From Pseudomonadota bacterium (GTDB lineage: Bacteria > Desulfobacterota > Desulfovibrionia > Desulfovibrionales > Desulfovibrionaceae): a stretch of 64,000 nt of DNA. The stretch is from positions 62,001 to 126,000 of the forward strand of contig JAEYOJ010000076.1 in assembly GCA_023411815.1 (NCBI GenBank), given 5' to 3'. The notes below the pieces were generated by a model. The model was not told the DNA's origin, did no database searches, and was given only the letters and a program-made list of their open reading frames with translations. Position 1 is the stretch's first letter. Every line of letters starts with the position of its first letter. Both the position numbers and the translations under genes were made by a program. Positions 25,470 to 34,088 of the stretch are shown here, piece by piece.

Positions 25470-27677
25470 TCAGTCCGCTTCGGCTTCCGACACGGCTCCC
25501 GGCCCGGCTCCCAGGAGGCGCAGGCCGTTGGCGATCACCAGCAGCGACGTGCCCACGTCCGCCACCACCGCCATCCACAGGGTGGCCGTTCCGGCCAGGG
25601 CCAGCAGGATGAACAGGGCCTTCACGCCCAGGGAGAAGACGATGTTCTGGCGAACGACGGCCAGGGTCCGGCGGGAATGGGCGATGAGCCAGGGCAGCTT
25701 GGAGATGTCGTCGGACAGGAGGGTGATGTCGGCCGTTTCGATGGCCGCGCCGGTCCCGATGGCGCCCATGGCGATGCCCAGATCGGCGCTGGCTAGGGCC
25801 GGGGCGTCGTTCACGCCGTCGCCCACCATGGCCACGCGCCCGTAGCGCTCCCGCAGTTGCCTGACCCGCTCGACCTTTTCCTCGGGCATCAGGCCGGCAT
25901 GGACTCCGTCCACCCCGGCCAGGGCTCCCACCTTCTCGGCCTCGCGGCGAGCGTCTCCGGTGAGCATAGCCACGTGCCCGACTCCCAGCTTCCTGAGCAT
26001 GCGCACCGTGCGTCTGCTCTCGGTCCGGGTGGCGTCCTCCAGGAAAAACGCGCCGACAAGCTCCCGCTCCGTGAACACGAGGGCCTGGGGCAGGTCGCCC
26101 CCGGCCAGGGGGTGTTCGAGCAGGTCGTCGGTGAAGGGCTTGCCCATGATGCGTTCAAAGAGTCTGGGGCTCCCGGCGTAGTAGGTCTTTCCGCCCAGTT
26201 CCGCCCTGAGACCCAGGCCGGGCAGGTTGGCGGCGGAATCCACCGACGGTCCCGAGGCGCCTTGGGCCTGGGCGAAGGCATGCACGGCCTTGCCCACCGG
26301 ATGGGTGGTGGTCGCCTCCAGGGCCAGAGCCAGGTTCAGCAGCTCTTCCCGCGTGCGGCCCGGAGCGGGCAGGGCTTCGGCGACCCGCAGCGCGGCGGAG
26401 GTGAGGGTGCCCGTCTTGTCGAAGGCCACGGCATCCAGGCGCGCCGCCAATTCGAGGTAGACTCCGCCCTTGATGAGCACCCCGCGCCGCACGGCGGCGG
26501 TCAGGCCGGCCACGATGGTCACGGGCGTGGATATGGCCAGTGCGCACGGGCAGGCGGTGACGAGCACGACCAGACCGCGCATGATCCATTCGGAGAAGGC
26601 CCCGTAACCGGCCAGCGGCGGAACAACGGCCGTAAGCAGGCAGAAGAGCATCATGATGGGCGTGTACACGGCGGCGAAGCGGTCGACCCAGCGCGCCACG
26701 GCGGCCCGCCTGGATTGCGCCTCCTGGACCATGCGCATGATCCTGGAGATGGTCGTGTCCGTGGCCTGTTTGGAGCTCTTCACCCGGATCACGCCGTCGC
26801 CGTTCACGGTCCCGGCGTAGACCGCCGCGCCCGGCTCCTTGAAGACCGGGACCGACTCGCCGGTCAGCGGCGCCTCGTTGACCTGGGTTTCGCCCCGCTC
26901 GACCACTCCGTCCAGGGGGATGGCCTCACCCGGGCGGACAACGAGCAGGCTGCCCGGAGCCACCGCCTCCACGGGCATCTCGACTTCCCGTCCGAGCGAG
27001 GCGAAATCCTGCGACACCACTCTGGCCGTCTTGGGCCTGATCTCCAGCATGGCCTGGATCGACTTGCGGGCATGGCCCACGGACCAGGTCTCCAGGAAGA
27101 GGGCGAAGGAGAAGAGGCAGGCCGTGGAGGCGGCCTCGAACCAGTCGCCGAGAAAGCCCGCGCCGATGGCGGCGACGGTCATGAGCAGGTTCATGTCCGG
27201 CCTGAGCATCCGCGCCGAGCGCCAGGCGTTGGGCGCGACGAACCACAATCCGGCCACGGCGCTCGCCGCCCACAGCCAGTTTTGAAGCTCCTCCAGCGGA
27301 GGCGGAAGGGGGCGGAAGAAAAAGAGTCCGCCAAGGAGCAGCAGCGCTCCGCTCAGGGCGGACATGACGGCGCGGCCGCGCCTGGCCCAGAAACCCGGCT
27401 GTTCGACCGAACAGCTTGTGGCGCAGCAGCCTCAACCGCCGGGCAGCTCCGGGCCGTCGGCCGGAGTCAGACGCTCGGCCCGCATGCCCGAGGCGCTCAC
27501 CGCCTTGACGATGGCCTGGTCGTCCGGGGCTTCGGACGCGCGCACGCGCAGCATACCGGCCAGGAGGTCGAAGGAAAGGCTATCGCCCGACAGGCCCAGG
27601 GGCTTGAGCGCCTTTTTCAGCACGGCCACCTCCTCGGCGCAGTCCAGGCCGTGGATGCGAAATGTCAGGTCTTCCAT
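25470..27677 (-). CDS. Heavy-metal P1B-type ATPase (CadA/ZntA-like) with in-frame TGA, candidate selenoprotein
   Basis: This pump would export Zn, Cd or Pb with ATP. From ATG 27677 an HMA domain (residues 1-70, HGLDCAEEV) runs to a TGA at codon 82 (27434-27432). The same frame continues with GCCATSCSVEQPG into the full ATPase body from Met105: metal site CPC (376-378), phosphorylation site DKTGTLT (420), and GDGVNDAPA near the end. Read through, it has 735 residues, normal for the family; starting at ATG 27365 instead gives 631 residues without the HMA domain. A 7-bp hairpin with GGUC loop follows the TGA by 23 nt, as in a bacterial SECIS, and the TGA precedes a Cys-rich stretch. A nonsense mutation or base-call error is the alternative. 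Regulation is by the adjacent MerR-type protein. Confidence 0.75.
27398..27434 (-). other. Candidate selenocysteine codon and SECIS hairpin
   Basis: On the minus strand the TGA at 27434-27432 is followed after 23 nt by GCTGTTC-GGTC-GAACAGC (27415-27398), a perfect 7-bp stem with a four-base GGUC loop. The fdhF SECIS of E. coli also presents GGUC at the tip of a short stem, about 18 nt after its UGA. The distance and loop meet the published rules for bacterial SECIS elements, as far as can be judged by eye. Confidence 0.6.
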
Positions 27678-27760
27678 GCACTGTTCCCATTGATGGTCGT
27701 TTCGAGGTCGTCCGCAAGCATTCGCCGGCCTGGAGGCAAACCCGCCGGGCCGGTTGCTCG

Positions 27761-27791
27761 ATGAAACACCCTGTAGTAACTTCAGGGTCAA
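27761..27791 (-). promoter_or_regulatory. MerR-type operator-promoter of the metal pump
   Basis: Minus strand: -35 TTGACC (27791-27786), a 19-nt spacer and -10 TTTCAT (27766-27761). The spacer contains the dyad ACCCTG...CAGGGT (27768-27788), centred between the two boxes. The 19-nt spacer and this dyad match cad/pbr/znt promoters activated by DNA distortion by MerR-family regulators. It lies between the divergent pump and regulator genes and so may control both. Confidence 0.85.
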
Positions 27792-27811
27792 GTTTTTTAA
27801 TGGAGGCGGCC

Positions 27812-28273
27812 ATGCGCATCGGCGAATTGGGAAAAATGACGGGTTGCCCGGTCGAGACCATCCGCTACTACGAACGCGAGGGGTTGCTCGGCGAGCCGGG
27901 GCGTAGCCACGGCAACTATCGGCTCTACGATTTCTCGCACCTGGAGCGGCTGACCTTCATCCGCAACTGCCGGGCCCTGGAGATGTCCCTGGAGGAGATC
28001 AGGACGCTCCTGCGCATCAAGGAGCAGGCCGGGCACGACTGCGGTGAGGTGAGCGCGCTGCTCGACGAGCACATCGCGCACGTGTCGGAGCGGATCGCCA
28101 AGCTCAAGGGGCTGGAGACGCAGCTCTTGGCCCTGCGGGAGCAGTGCCGGCGGGTGACGCCCGTGGCGGAGTGCGCCATTTTGCTCGGACTGGGAGAGCG
28201 GATGGAGGGACCGTCGCGTGCGGAAGACAGAGAAGGGTCGCACGTATCCGGAGCGCACTCGGGCAAGCACTAG
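27812..28273 (+). CDS. MerR-family metal-responsive regulator (CadR/PbrR type)
   Basis: A 153-residue activator. An N-terminal winged helix (IGELGKMTGCPVETIRYYEREGL) is followed by a dimerisation coiled coil. Metal-binding cysteines are at positions 77, 112 and 121; the spacings of 35 and 9 match the Cys triad of PbrR-type Pb sensors and are close to CadR. An unordered charged tail ends in HSGKH. ATG 27812 has GGAGG upstream. It is divergent from the P-type ATPase and shares the operator region at 27768-27788, so it should turn on the pump when Cd, Pb or Zn rises. Confidence 0.9.
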   Translation: MRIGELGKMTGCPVETIRYYEREGLLGEPGRSHGNYRLYDFSHLERLTFIRNCRALEMSLEEIRTLLRIKEQAGHDCGEVSALLDEHIAHVSERIAKLKGLETQLLALREQCRRVTPVAECAILLGLGERMEGPSRAEDREGSHVSGAHSGKH

Positions 28274-28345
28274 GGCAGATCGCTTGTGAGACGCCCGCTC
28301 CGGCGCCCGCGGCGCAAGTGAATTGCGCCTACGCCGAAGCTAGCG

Positions 28346-28397
28346 GCAAGCCATGCCAACGCATGGCTTGCAGAGCATTTTCAAAAGCAAATGCTCT
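28346..28397. repeat. Two adjacent perfect hairpins in the 28.3-28.7 kb gap
   Basis: GCAAGCCATG pairs with CATGGCTTGC (28346-28371), directly followed by AGAGCATTT pairing with AAATGCTCT (28372-28397). They lie in the 430-base gap 28274-28702 between the MerR-type gene and a hybrid kinase. Nothing else was recognised in that gap. The second hairpin could end transcription of the regulator gene, but no clear T-run follows. Confidence 0.6.
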
Positions 28398-28702
28398 AAC
28401 GCCTTGGATTCACCTGGGAGAAGGATCAGCCCGCCAGAGCGGCCTGCTCCTGCCCCGTCGAATTGCAGGCGCATCGTATCCAAGCGCATCAGGGAGGCAG
28501 GGTCCTCCCTGCAATCAACGGCGGCTTCACCACGGAGATACAGCCCATTCGGCAAGGCCCCCATTCGGGGGCTTTGCCGCGCCTGCGTCCCGCGATATAC
28601 TATCCCAGTTCTACTCCATATTCATGTATCCCCAGCCACCGCGAGCCCAAGCATGCCGAAAGGCTGCCGGCGTTCCGCTTTTCCGCTGGATGAGGATTCC
28701 AC

Positions 28703-31174
28703 ATGGCTGATCTGGATTTCAAGCGGCTTGTCGAGAGTGCGCCCGATACGATCATAGTGTTCGACCGTGACGGCCGGTACGCCTATGTCAGCCCTGCCGT
28801 CGTCGAGGCGACCGGAGGGCTGCTCACTCCCGAGAAGCTCATCGGCCGGTATCCCGGCGAATCCGGCTTTTCGGATGCGATCTTGCCGAGAGTCCTCGAG
28901 GCGCAGCAAAAGGCGAGAGAGACCGGCCAGGATCAGGTCCTGTACTTGGATTATGAGATCCCGTCTGGACAGCGCCATTTCCAGGCCATAGTCCGTCCTC
29001 AGCAAACCGGACAAGGCCAAGTGGAATCCCTGCTGGTCATCATCCGCGACGTGACCGATCTGAGGAGGCTCCAGGAGGAGCTCGCGGCGGCCAAGGCCAT
29101 GGCCGAGGAGCGGGCGGAGGTGATCAGGAGGTCCAACCAGACCCTGGAGCGGCTTTACTATTCGGTGGAGAAGCGTGTCGGCGAGCGCACCGTGGAGTTG
29201 CAGACCGAGATCGCGGTGCGCAGGCAATCGGAGGAGCGGCTGCGCGAAAGCGAGGAACGCTACAGGGCCATCGTGGAAGACATGACCGAATTCCTCAGCC
29301 GCTACACCCCTGACGGAACCACCACCTTCGTCAACGGCGCACTGTGCCGATTCTATGGAGTGAGCAAGGAGATCCTGCTCGGCAAGAACCTCTACGACCA
29401 CCTCTCGCCGGAGGTCGGTTCGGGGTTGCGCCGGCTGCTGGCATCCGCCACACCGGACCAGCCGATCGTGCCGTTCGTCCTCCCCCTGCGTCTGCCAGGC
29501 GGCAGAAAACTCTGGCAGGAGTGGACATACCGGGTGTTGTTCGATGACGACGGCAAGATCAGCGGATACCAGGGCGTCGGGCGCGACATCAGCGCCCAGA
29601 AGCGCGACCAGGAGGCCCTGGCGCGCCGGGAGCAGGAGTTCCGGGCGCTGGCCGACAACGCCCCTGACCCTATCGTGCGCTACGACCGGAACCTCGTGCG
29701 GCTCTATGCCAATGCGGCACTTTCGCGGACGCTGAACAGGCCGCTGGCAGAGATCATCGGAGAGGACCTCTCCAGCGTTCCTCTCTCGGCCGAGGTGCGC
29801 CGCGCCTACGAGCGTTCGATCCGCGGCGTGTTCGAAACGGGCCGGGAAAGTTCCTTCACGGTATCGGAGAACCCCTCGCTGGGCGACCGGCACATCCAGT
29901 ATCGCCTCAGCCCCGAATTTTCCAAGGACGGCCGGGTGGAGAGCGTGCTGGCCATCGGCCGGGACATCACGGACATGGTCCGGCTGGAGCATGAGCTGCG
30001 CAAGGCCAAGGAAACGGCCGAGGCCGCCAGCAGGGCCAAGAGCACGTTCCTGTCCAACATGAGCCACGAGATCCGCACGCCCCTAAACAGCATCCAGAGC
30101 GTGCTCGAGCTTCTGTCCTCGCTGCCCATGGGTGAAGAGGCCGCCTCGTTCGTCCGCATCGCGGAACAATCGGCCGGCCATCTCCTGCGCCTTGTCAACA
30201 ACCTGCTCGACCTGTCCAAGATCGAGGCCGGGCACATGGAGCTCGCGCGCGATTCCTTCGCCCCGCGCCGACTGCTGGAGGCGATCATCGGACCCATGGC
30301 CGTCACCGCGCACGGCCGGGGACTCGACCTCACGCTGGATATCGCCGAGGATGTCCCGGCGTGGCTCGTGGGCGATGAACTGCGCCTGGGCCAGATACTC
30401 CTGAACCTCCTGGGCAACGCGATCAAGTACACGGACGAGGGCCGCATCGGCGTTTGCGTGAGGCGGGCCGAGGCAGTCGAGCCGGGCGCCGGGAGGGTCA
30501 GACTCCTGTTCAGCGTGCAGGACACCGGCATCGGGATTCCCGGGGACAGGAGCGAGGACGTCTTCGAAGGCTTCAGGCACTTCCTCGATCCTGACCGCCC
30601 GCTTCGCGAGAGCACGGGCCTCGGGCTGCATATCGCCAAGCAGATCGTGGAGCGGATGGGCGGCCGCATATGGGTGGAGAGCGAGCCGGGCCAGGGAAGT
30701 TCATTCTTCTTCACGGTCGAGCTCGAAGAGGCGGAGGCAAGCGGGCACTGGCGCCAGGCTCAAGCCAGGGCGCGGCCGGCCGCGCAACTCCGCGCGCTCA
30801 GGATTCTCCTGGTCGAGGACAACCTCATCAATCAGATGCTTACGGCCGAAATCCTCAAGCGCAGGGGCCACGACGTGGCCATGGTCTCGGACGGCCGGCA
30901 GGCCCTGGACGCGCTCGCGGGCGACAGGTTCGACGTGGTGCTCATGGACGTGAACATGCCCGGCATGGACGGCGTCGAAACCACGCGGCACATCCGGGCC
31001 GGCCGGGCAGGCGACCCGGACGTGCCCATCGTCGCCATGACCGCCTTCGGGCTGGAAGAGGATCGAGTGCGCTTCCTGCAGGCGGGCATGAACGCGCATA
31101 TCCCCAAGCCGTTCATCGTGGCCGAGCTGGAGGAGCTGCTCGCCGGGATCGCGTCAGGCGTGAAACCTGCTTGA
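28703..31174 (+). CDS. Hybrid histidine kinase with three PAS domains and a receiver
   Basis: An 823-residue cytoplasmic kinase. Three PAS-type sensor domains lie at about residues 5-125, 185-305 and 315-430, separated by coiled coils (LQEELAAAKAMAEERAE region). HisKA has SNMSHEIRTPLNSIQSVLEL, HATPase has NLLGNAIKY and STGLGLHIAKQIV, and the C-terminal receiver has LLVEDNLINQ, VVLMDVNMPGMDG and HIPKPF. ATG 28703 follows GAGGA. With several PAS domains it probably integrates redox or ligand cues. There is no adjacent partner gene. Confidence 0.9.
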   Translation: MADLDFKRLVESAPDTIIVFDRDGRYAYVSPAVVEATGGLLTPEKLIGRYPGESGFSDAILPRVLEAQQKARETGQDQVLYLDYEIPSGQRHFQAIVRPQQTGQGQVESLLVIIRDVTDLRRLQEELAAAKAMAEERAEVIRRSNQTLERLYYSVEKRVGERTVELQTEIAVRRQSEERLRESEERYRAIVEDMTEFLSRYTPDGTTTFVNGALCRFYGVSKEILLGKNLYDHLSPEVGSGLRRLLASATPDQPIVPFVLPLRLPGGRKLWQEWTYRVLFDDDGKISGYQGVGRDISAQKRDQEALARREQEFRALADNAPDPIVRYDRNLVRLYANAALSRTLNRPLAEIIGEDLSSVPLSAEVRRAYERSIRGVFETGRESSFTVSENPSLGDRHIQYRLSPEFSKDGRVESVLAIGRDITDMVRLEHELRKAKETAEAASRAKSTFLSNMSHEIRTPLNSIQSVLELLSSLPMGEEAASFVRIAEQSAGHLLRLVNNLLDLSKIEAGHMELARDSFAPRRLLEAIIGPMAVTAHGRGLDLTLDIAEDVPAWLVGDELRLGQILLNLLGNAIKYTDEGRIGVCVRRAEAVEPGAGRVRLLFSVQDTGIGIPGDRSEDVFEGFRHFLDPDRPLRESTGLGLHIAKQIVERMGGRIWVESEPGQGSSFFFTVELEEAEASGHWRQAQARARPAAQLRALRILLVEDNLINQMLTAEILKRRGHDVAMVSDGRQALDALAGDRFDVVLMDVNMPGMDGVETTRHIRAGRAGDPDVPIVAMTAFGLEEDRVRFLQAGMNAHIPKPFIVAELEELLAGIASGVKPA

Positions 31175-31190
31175 TGCTGTCGCCATGAAA

Positions 31191-31252
31191 TGCCGGGTCC
31201 AGGGCTCTCCTGCGCGCAAGGGAAGCTTGAGGAGGGCGCGGCCCTCCCCGGT
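31191..31252 (+). repeat. Double-hairpin repeat copy (degenerate)
   Basis: CCGGGTCCAGGGC, then an altered middle, then GGAGGGCGCGGCCCTCC. It lies between the convergent stops of the three-PAS kinase and the RlmI-like gene. Confidence 0.55.
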
Positions 31253-31269
31253 CCGCTTGGCGGCAAGCC

Positions 31270-32454
31270 TCAGCGCAGCACGCGCAGCAGGTAGGACTTG
31301 AGGTAGTCGGTCTCGGGCATGGCCGGGTGAATCGGGTGGTCCGGTCCCTGGTGGCCCTGCTCCACGATCTGCGCCCGCACGCCGGCCTTGGACGCGGCCC
31401 GGCCCAGCACCGAGCGCAGGTCGTCGCGCGAGAGATGCTGCGAGCAGGAGGCGCTGAGCAGCCAGCCGCCGTCGCGCACCAAGCGCATGGCCAGCCTGTT
31501 GATGTTCATATAGGCCTGCATGCCCTGGGGATGGTCCTTCTTGCGCTTGATGAAGGCCGGCGGGTCCACGCTCACGGCGTCGAAACGCTCGCCCGCGTCG
31601 TGCAGCCGGGCCAGCAGGTCGAAGGCGTCGCCCCGTTCGGTGCGCACCTTGTCTCTCATGCCGTTCAGCTCCGCGTTGCGCGCGGCGTACTTCAGGGCCG
31701 TTTCCGACGAATCCAGGCATACGGCCTCGGACGCGCCGCGCACCGCCGCGAGCACGCCCAGGCCGCCCACGTAGCTGAACACGTCCAGCACCCGTCCGCC
31801 GGCCGCCAGCTCGGCGAAGCGTCTGCGGTTGGGGCGCATGTCGTAGAACCAGCCCGTCTTCTGCCCGCCGGCCAGGGGCGTGACGAACCTGGCCCCGGAC
31901 TCGGCAAGCTCGGCATCTTCGGGCACGTCGCCCTCCAAGGCCTCCACGGACAGCGGCAGGCCTTCCAGCTCCCGCGCCGACGAGTCGTTCTTGAAGACGA
32001 TGCGCGCGTTGCGCACCGTGGCGCGCAGGGCCTCGACCAGGGCCTTGCGCCGCGAGTCCATGCCCGCGGTGGTCAGCTGCGCCACGAGCAGGTCGCCGTA
32101 GCGGTCCACGACCAGGCCGGGCAGGTAGTCGCCCTCGCCGAAAACAAGCCGGTAGTGCGGCGTGTCGAACAGCTTCTCGCGCAGCTCCAGGGCCTGGCCC
32201 AGGCGTCTGGCCAGCAGCTCGGCGTCCAGGCGGTCACCCGAGGTTCGGCTGTAGACCCGGCCGAAGATGAGCGGCGTGGGATTCACGTAGGCCATGGCCA
32301 CGAAGCCGCCGGCCGAATCGACCACACGTGTCTCCTCGCCGGGCGAGAAGGACTTGATGGGGCTGCGCGCCGTGTCCACTTCGTTGGAGAAGATCCACAG
32401 ATGCCCGGCCCGGATGCGCCGGTCTTCGTTTTTTTTGAGATAGAGCGTGTTCAT
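31270..32454 (-). CDS. Class I rRNA cytosine-C5 methyltransferase, RlmI-like
   Basis: A 394-residue SAM-dependent methyltransferase. An N-terminal PUA-type domain (about 1-75, YLKKNEDRRIRAGHLWIFSNE) is followed by an EEHEE-type linker and a Rossmann domain with VLDVFSYVGGLGVLA (SAM site) and VDPPAFIKRKK (motif IV). RlmI methylates C1962 of 23S rRNA in E. coli; the length and domain order fit. ATG 32454 has GGAGG at 7 nt. It stands alone. Confidence 0.85.
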   Translation of the reverse strand: MNTLYLKKNEDRRIRAGHLWIFSNEVDTARSPIKSFSPGEETRVVDSAGGFVAMAYVNPTPLIFGRVYSRTSGDRLDAELLARRLGQALELREKLFDTPHYRLVFGEGDYLPGLVVDRYGDLLVAQLTTAGMDSRRKALVEALRATVRNARIVFKNDSSARELEGLPLSVEALEGDVPEDAELAESGARFVTPLAGGQKTGWFYDMRPNRRRFAELAAGGRVLDVFSYVGGLGVLAAVRGASEAVCLDSSETALKYAARNAELNGMRDKVRTERGDAFDLLARLHDAGERFDAVSVDPPAFIKRKKDHPQGMQAYMNINRLAMRLVRDGGWLLSASCSQHLSRDDLRSVLGRAASKAGVRAQIVEQGHQGPDHPIHPAMPETDYLKSYLLRVLR

Positions 32455-32652
32455 GTATGTGCCTCCGGTGGCCGGGGAAGGGCGTTATTCGGGTCGAGGC
32501 GATCGCCTGTGTTCAAGGGGCGATACGGCGTCGCCGTTGACTAGCGGAGGGACCACTGCTTGCCAAGTAATTTCATGGCAGCATGCAGGCGCCCTATCGG
32601 CGGAATGGAGACCGTCAGCCGCCTGTTTGCACACGGCGGCGGAGCCGCCGGG

Positions 32653-33000
32653 CTAATCCTTCTTCTGGCGGAGCACCGACCCGTCGCCGGCGTCGATCAG
32701 AACTTCCATCTTGGTTTCGTTCTCCTGGACGATATCCACTTCGTAGACCAAATAGCCCCCCTCTTCCTCCAGTTCCAGCTTCGTGACGGCGCCTGGAACC
32801 TGGGCCCGGGCCTTTTCCATGGCCTCCTCGGGAGATATCCGGGCCAGTTGATGGTACTGGGCTTCCTTGACGCCTTCGGCGGGTATGGAGCCCTGGAACT
32901 CAGCCCCCTGGGCATTCGTGGCGATGAGGGCGTACGGCAAAGCGCAAAGGCAGAACATGGCCAAGGCAAGCATCCGTACGAATCCGTTGGCTTTTTTCAA
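32653..33000 (-). CDS. Secreted PepSY-domain protein
   Basis: A 115-residue protein with a TTG start at 33000, supported by AGGAGG five bases upstream. The signal peptide is LKKANGFVRMLALAMFCLCA... up to about residue 29. The mature part is a single PepSY domain (ISPEEAMEKARAQVPGAVTKLELEEE..YLVYEVDIV..ETKMEVLIDAGDGSVLR). PepSY proteins are usually periplasmic and are thought to modulate proteases or bind ligands. It is divergent from the TrmJ-like gene. No partner kinase or protease is next to it. Confidence 0.85.
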   Translation of the reverse strand: MKKANGFVRMLALAMFCLCALPYALIATNAQGAEFQGSIPAEGVKEAQYHQLARISPEEAMEKARAQVPGAVTKLELEEEGGYLVYEVDIVQENETKMEVLIDAGDGSVLRQKKD

Positions 33001-33189
33001 GCGAGCCTCCTGTTGCGGCGTGACGGCCTTCTGCCCAGTATACCGGCAAATGGAACTGACGGAACCTCCATCCTCCGAATTAACGGCACATGCGGCGGCC
33101 CTTTGCCCATGAGGCCGTGGTCCGGGAGAGCGGGAACACGGGTTGCGGGACGGCCTGTCAGGCGGTAGGGAAGGCCGCGAGGAGACAGC

Positions 33190-33960
33190 ATGCAAGGCAA
33201 CCTGCGCGTGGTCCTGGTACGGACCAAATTCCCCGAAAACATAGGCATGGCCGCCCGAGCCTGCGCCAACATGGGCTGCAGCGACCTGGTGCTGGCGGAC
33301 CCGCTCAACCTGGACCTGGACAAGGCCCTGCCGCTGGCCACGGCCCATGCCAGGCACATCCTGGAGTCGGCGCGCGTGACACACGGTCTGGCCGAGGCCC
33401 TGGCCGACACACACGTGGTCTTCGGCACCACGGCCCGCACTGGCGGCTGGCGCAAGAGCATCGTCCCGCCGGTCAAGGCCGGGGAAATGGTCGCGGCGGA
33501 GCTGGCCAAGGGCAAGCGCGTGGCCCTGGTCTTCGGGTCCGAGGACAAGGGGCTGGAGAACGAGGAGATCCTAATGTGCGGCCAGCTCGTGACCATCCCC
33601 ACGGCGCGGGAGATGTCCAGCCTAAACCTGGCCCAGGCCGTGCTCGTCCTGCTCTACGAGTGCTTCCGCCAGAGCCAGCCGGCAAGCCGCGCAACGCAGG
33701 ACCAGGCCACGGAACGCCACGTGACCCACGCCGAGCAGGAGGCGCTCATGTCCAACATCCATGAGACACTGAGCGCCATCGACTACCTCAAGCACCAGAA
33801 TTCGGACTACTGGCTGCTGCCCCTGCGGCGTTTTCTCGCCAGAATCGACCTGCGGCGCGGCGAGTTCAACATGCTCATGGGCATCTGCCGTCAGATAAGA
33901 TGGATCGCGGGCAAGGCGGGGAAAAGCACGCTCGATAAGAACAGACAGGACGAGAGCTGA
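33190..33960 (+). CDS. trmJ: SPOUT RNA methyltransferase, TrmJ-like
   Basis: A 256-residue protein of the SpoU/TrmH class. It has VLVRTKFPENIGMAARACANMG at the N-terminus (motif 1), ALVFGSEDKGLENEEI (motif 2) and TIPTAREMSSLNLAQAVLVLLYE (motif 3, knot region). TrmJ puts 2'-O-methyl groups on position 32 of tRNAs. The C-terminal extension of about 90 residues is typical. ATG 33190 has GAGGAGA upstream. Confidence 0.88.
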   Translation: MQGNLRVVLVRTKFPENIGMAARACANMGCSDLVLADPLNLDLDKALPLATAHARHILESARVTHGLAEALADTHVVFGTTARTGGWRKSIVPPVKAGEMVAAELAKGKRVALVFGSEDKGLENEEILMCGQLVTIPTAREMSSLNLAQAVLVLLYECFRQSQPASRATQDQATERHVTHAEQEALMSNIHETLSAIDYLKHQNSDYWLLPLRRFLARIDLRRGEFNMLMGICRQIRWIAGKAGKSTLDKNRQDES

Positions 33961-34007
33961 TTCCTGCCAGCAGGTCAAGGCAACAATCCAAAGGGCCTCG
34001 CTCCCAA

Positions 34008-34078
34008 ACATCGCGGGTCCAGGGCGTCGTCACGCCCTGGCGGGTGAGGGTCCGGGAGAGGGCGTCGCCCTCTCCCGG
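34008..34078 (+). repeat. Double-hairpin repeat, best-preserved copy
   Basis: CGCGGGTCCAGGGCGTCG-TCACGCCCTGG, then CGGGTGAGGGTCCGG, then GAGAGGGCG-TC-GCCCTCTC. Its first 37 bases are the exact reverse complement of 3513-3549 in terS. It lies between convergent trmJ and the glycosyltransferase gene. Confidence 0.85.
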
Positions 34079-34088
34079 CTCTTCGCCT

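Noticed and set aside
27363..27791. Pump treated as two separate genes: an HMA-only protein and a 631-residue ATPase
   Set aside because: Possible, but the two parts share one frame, the start at 27365 has no good ribosome site, and the SECIS-like hairpin offers a better explanation. Kept only as the alternative.
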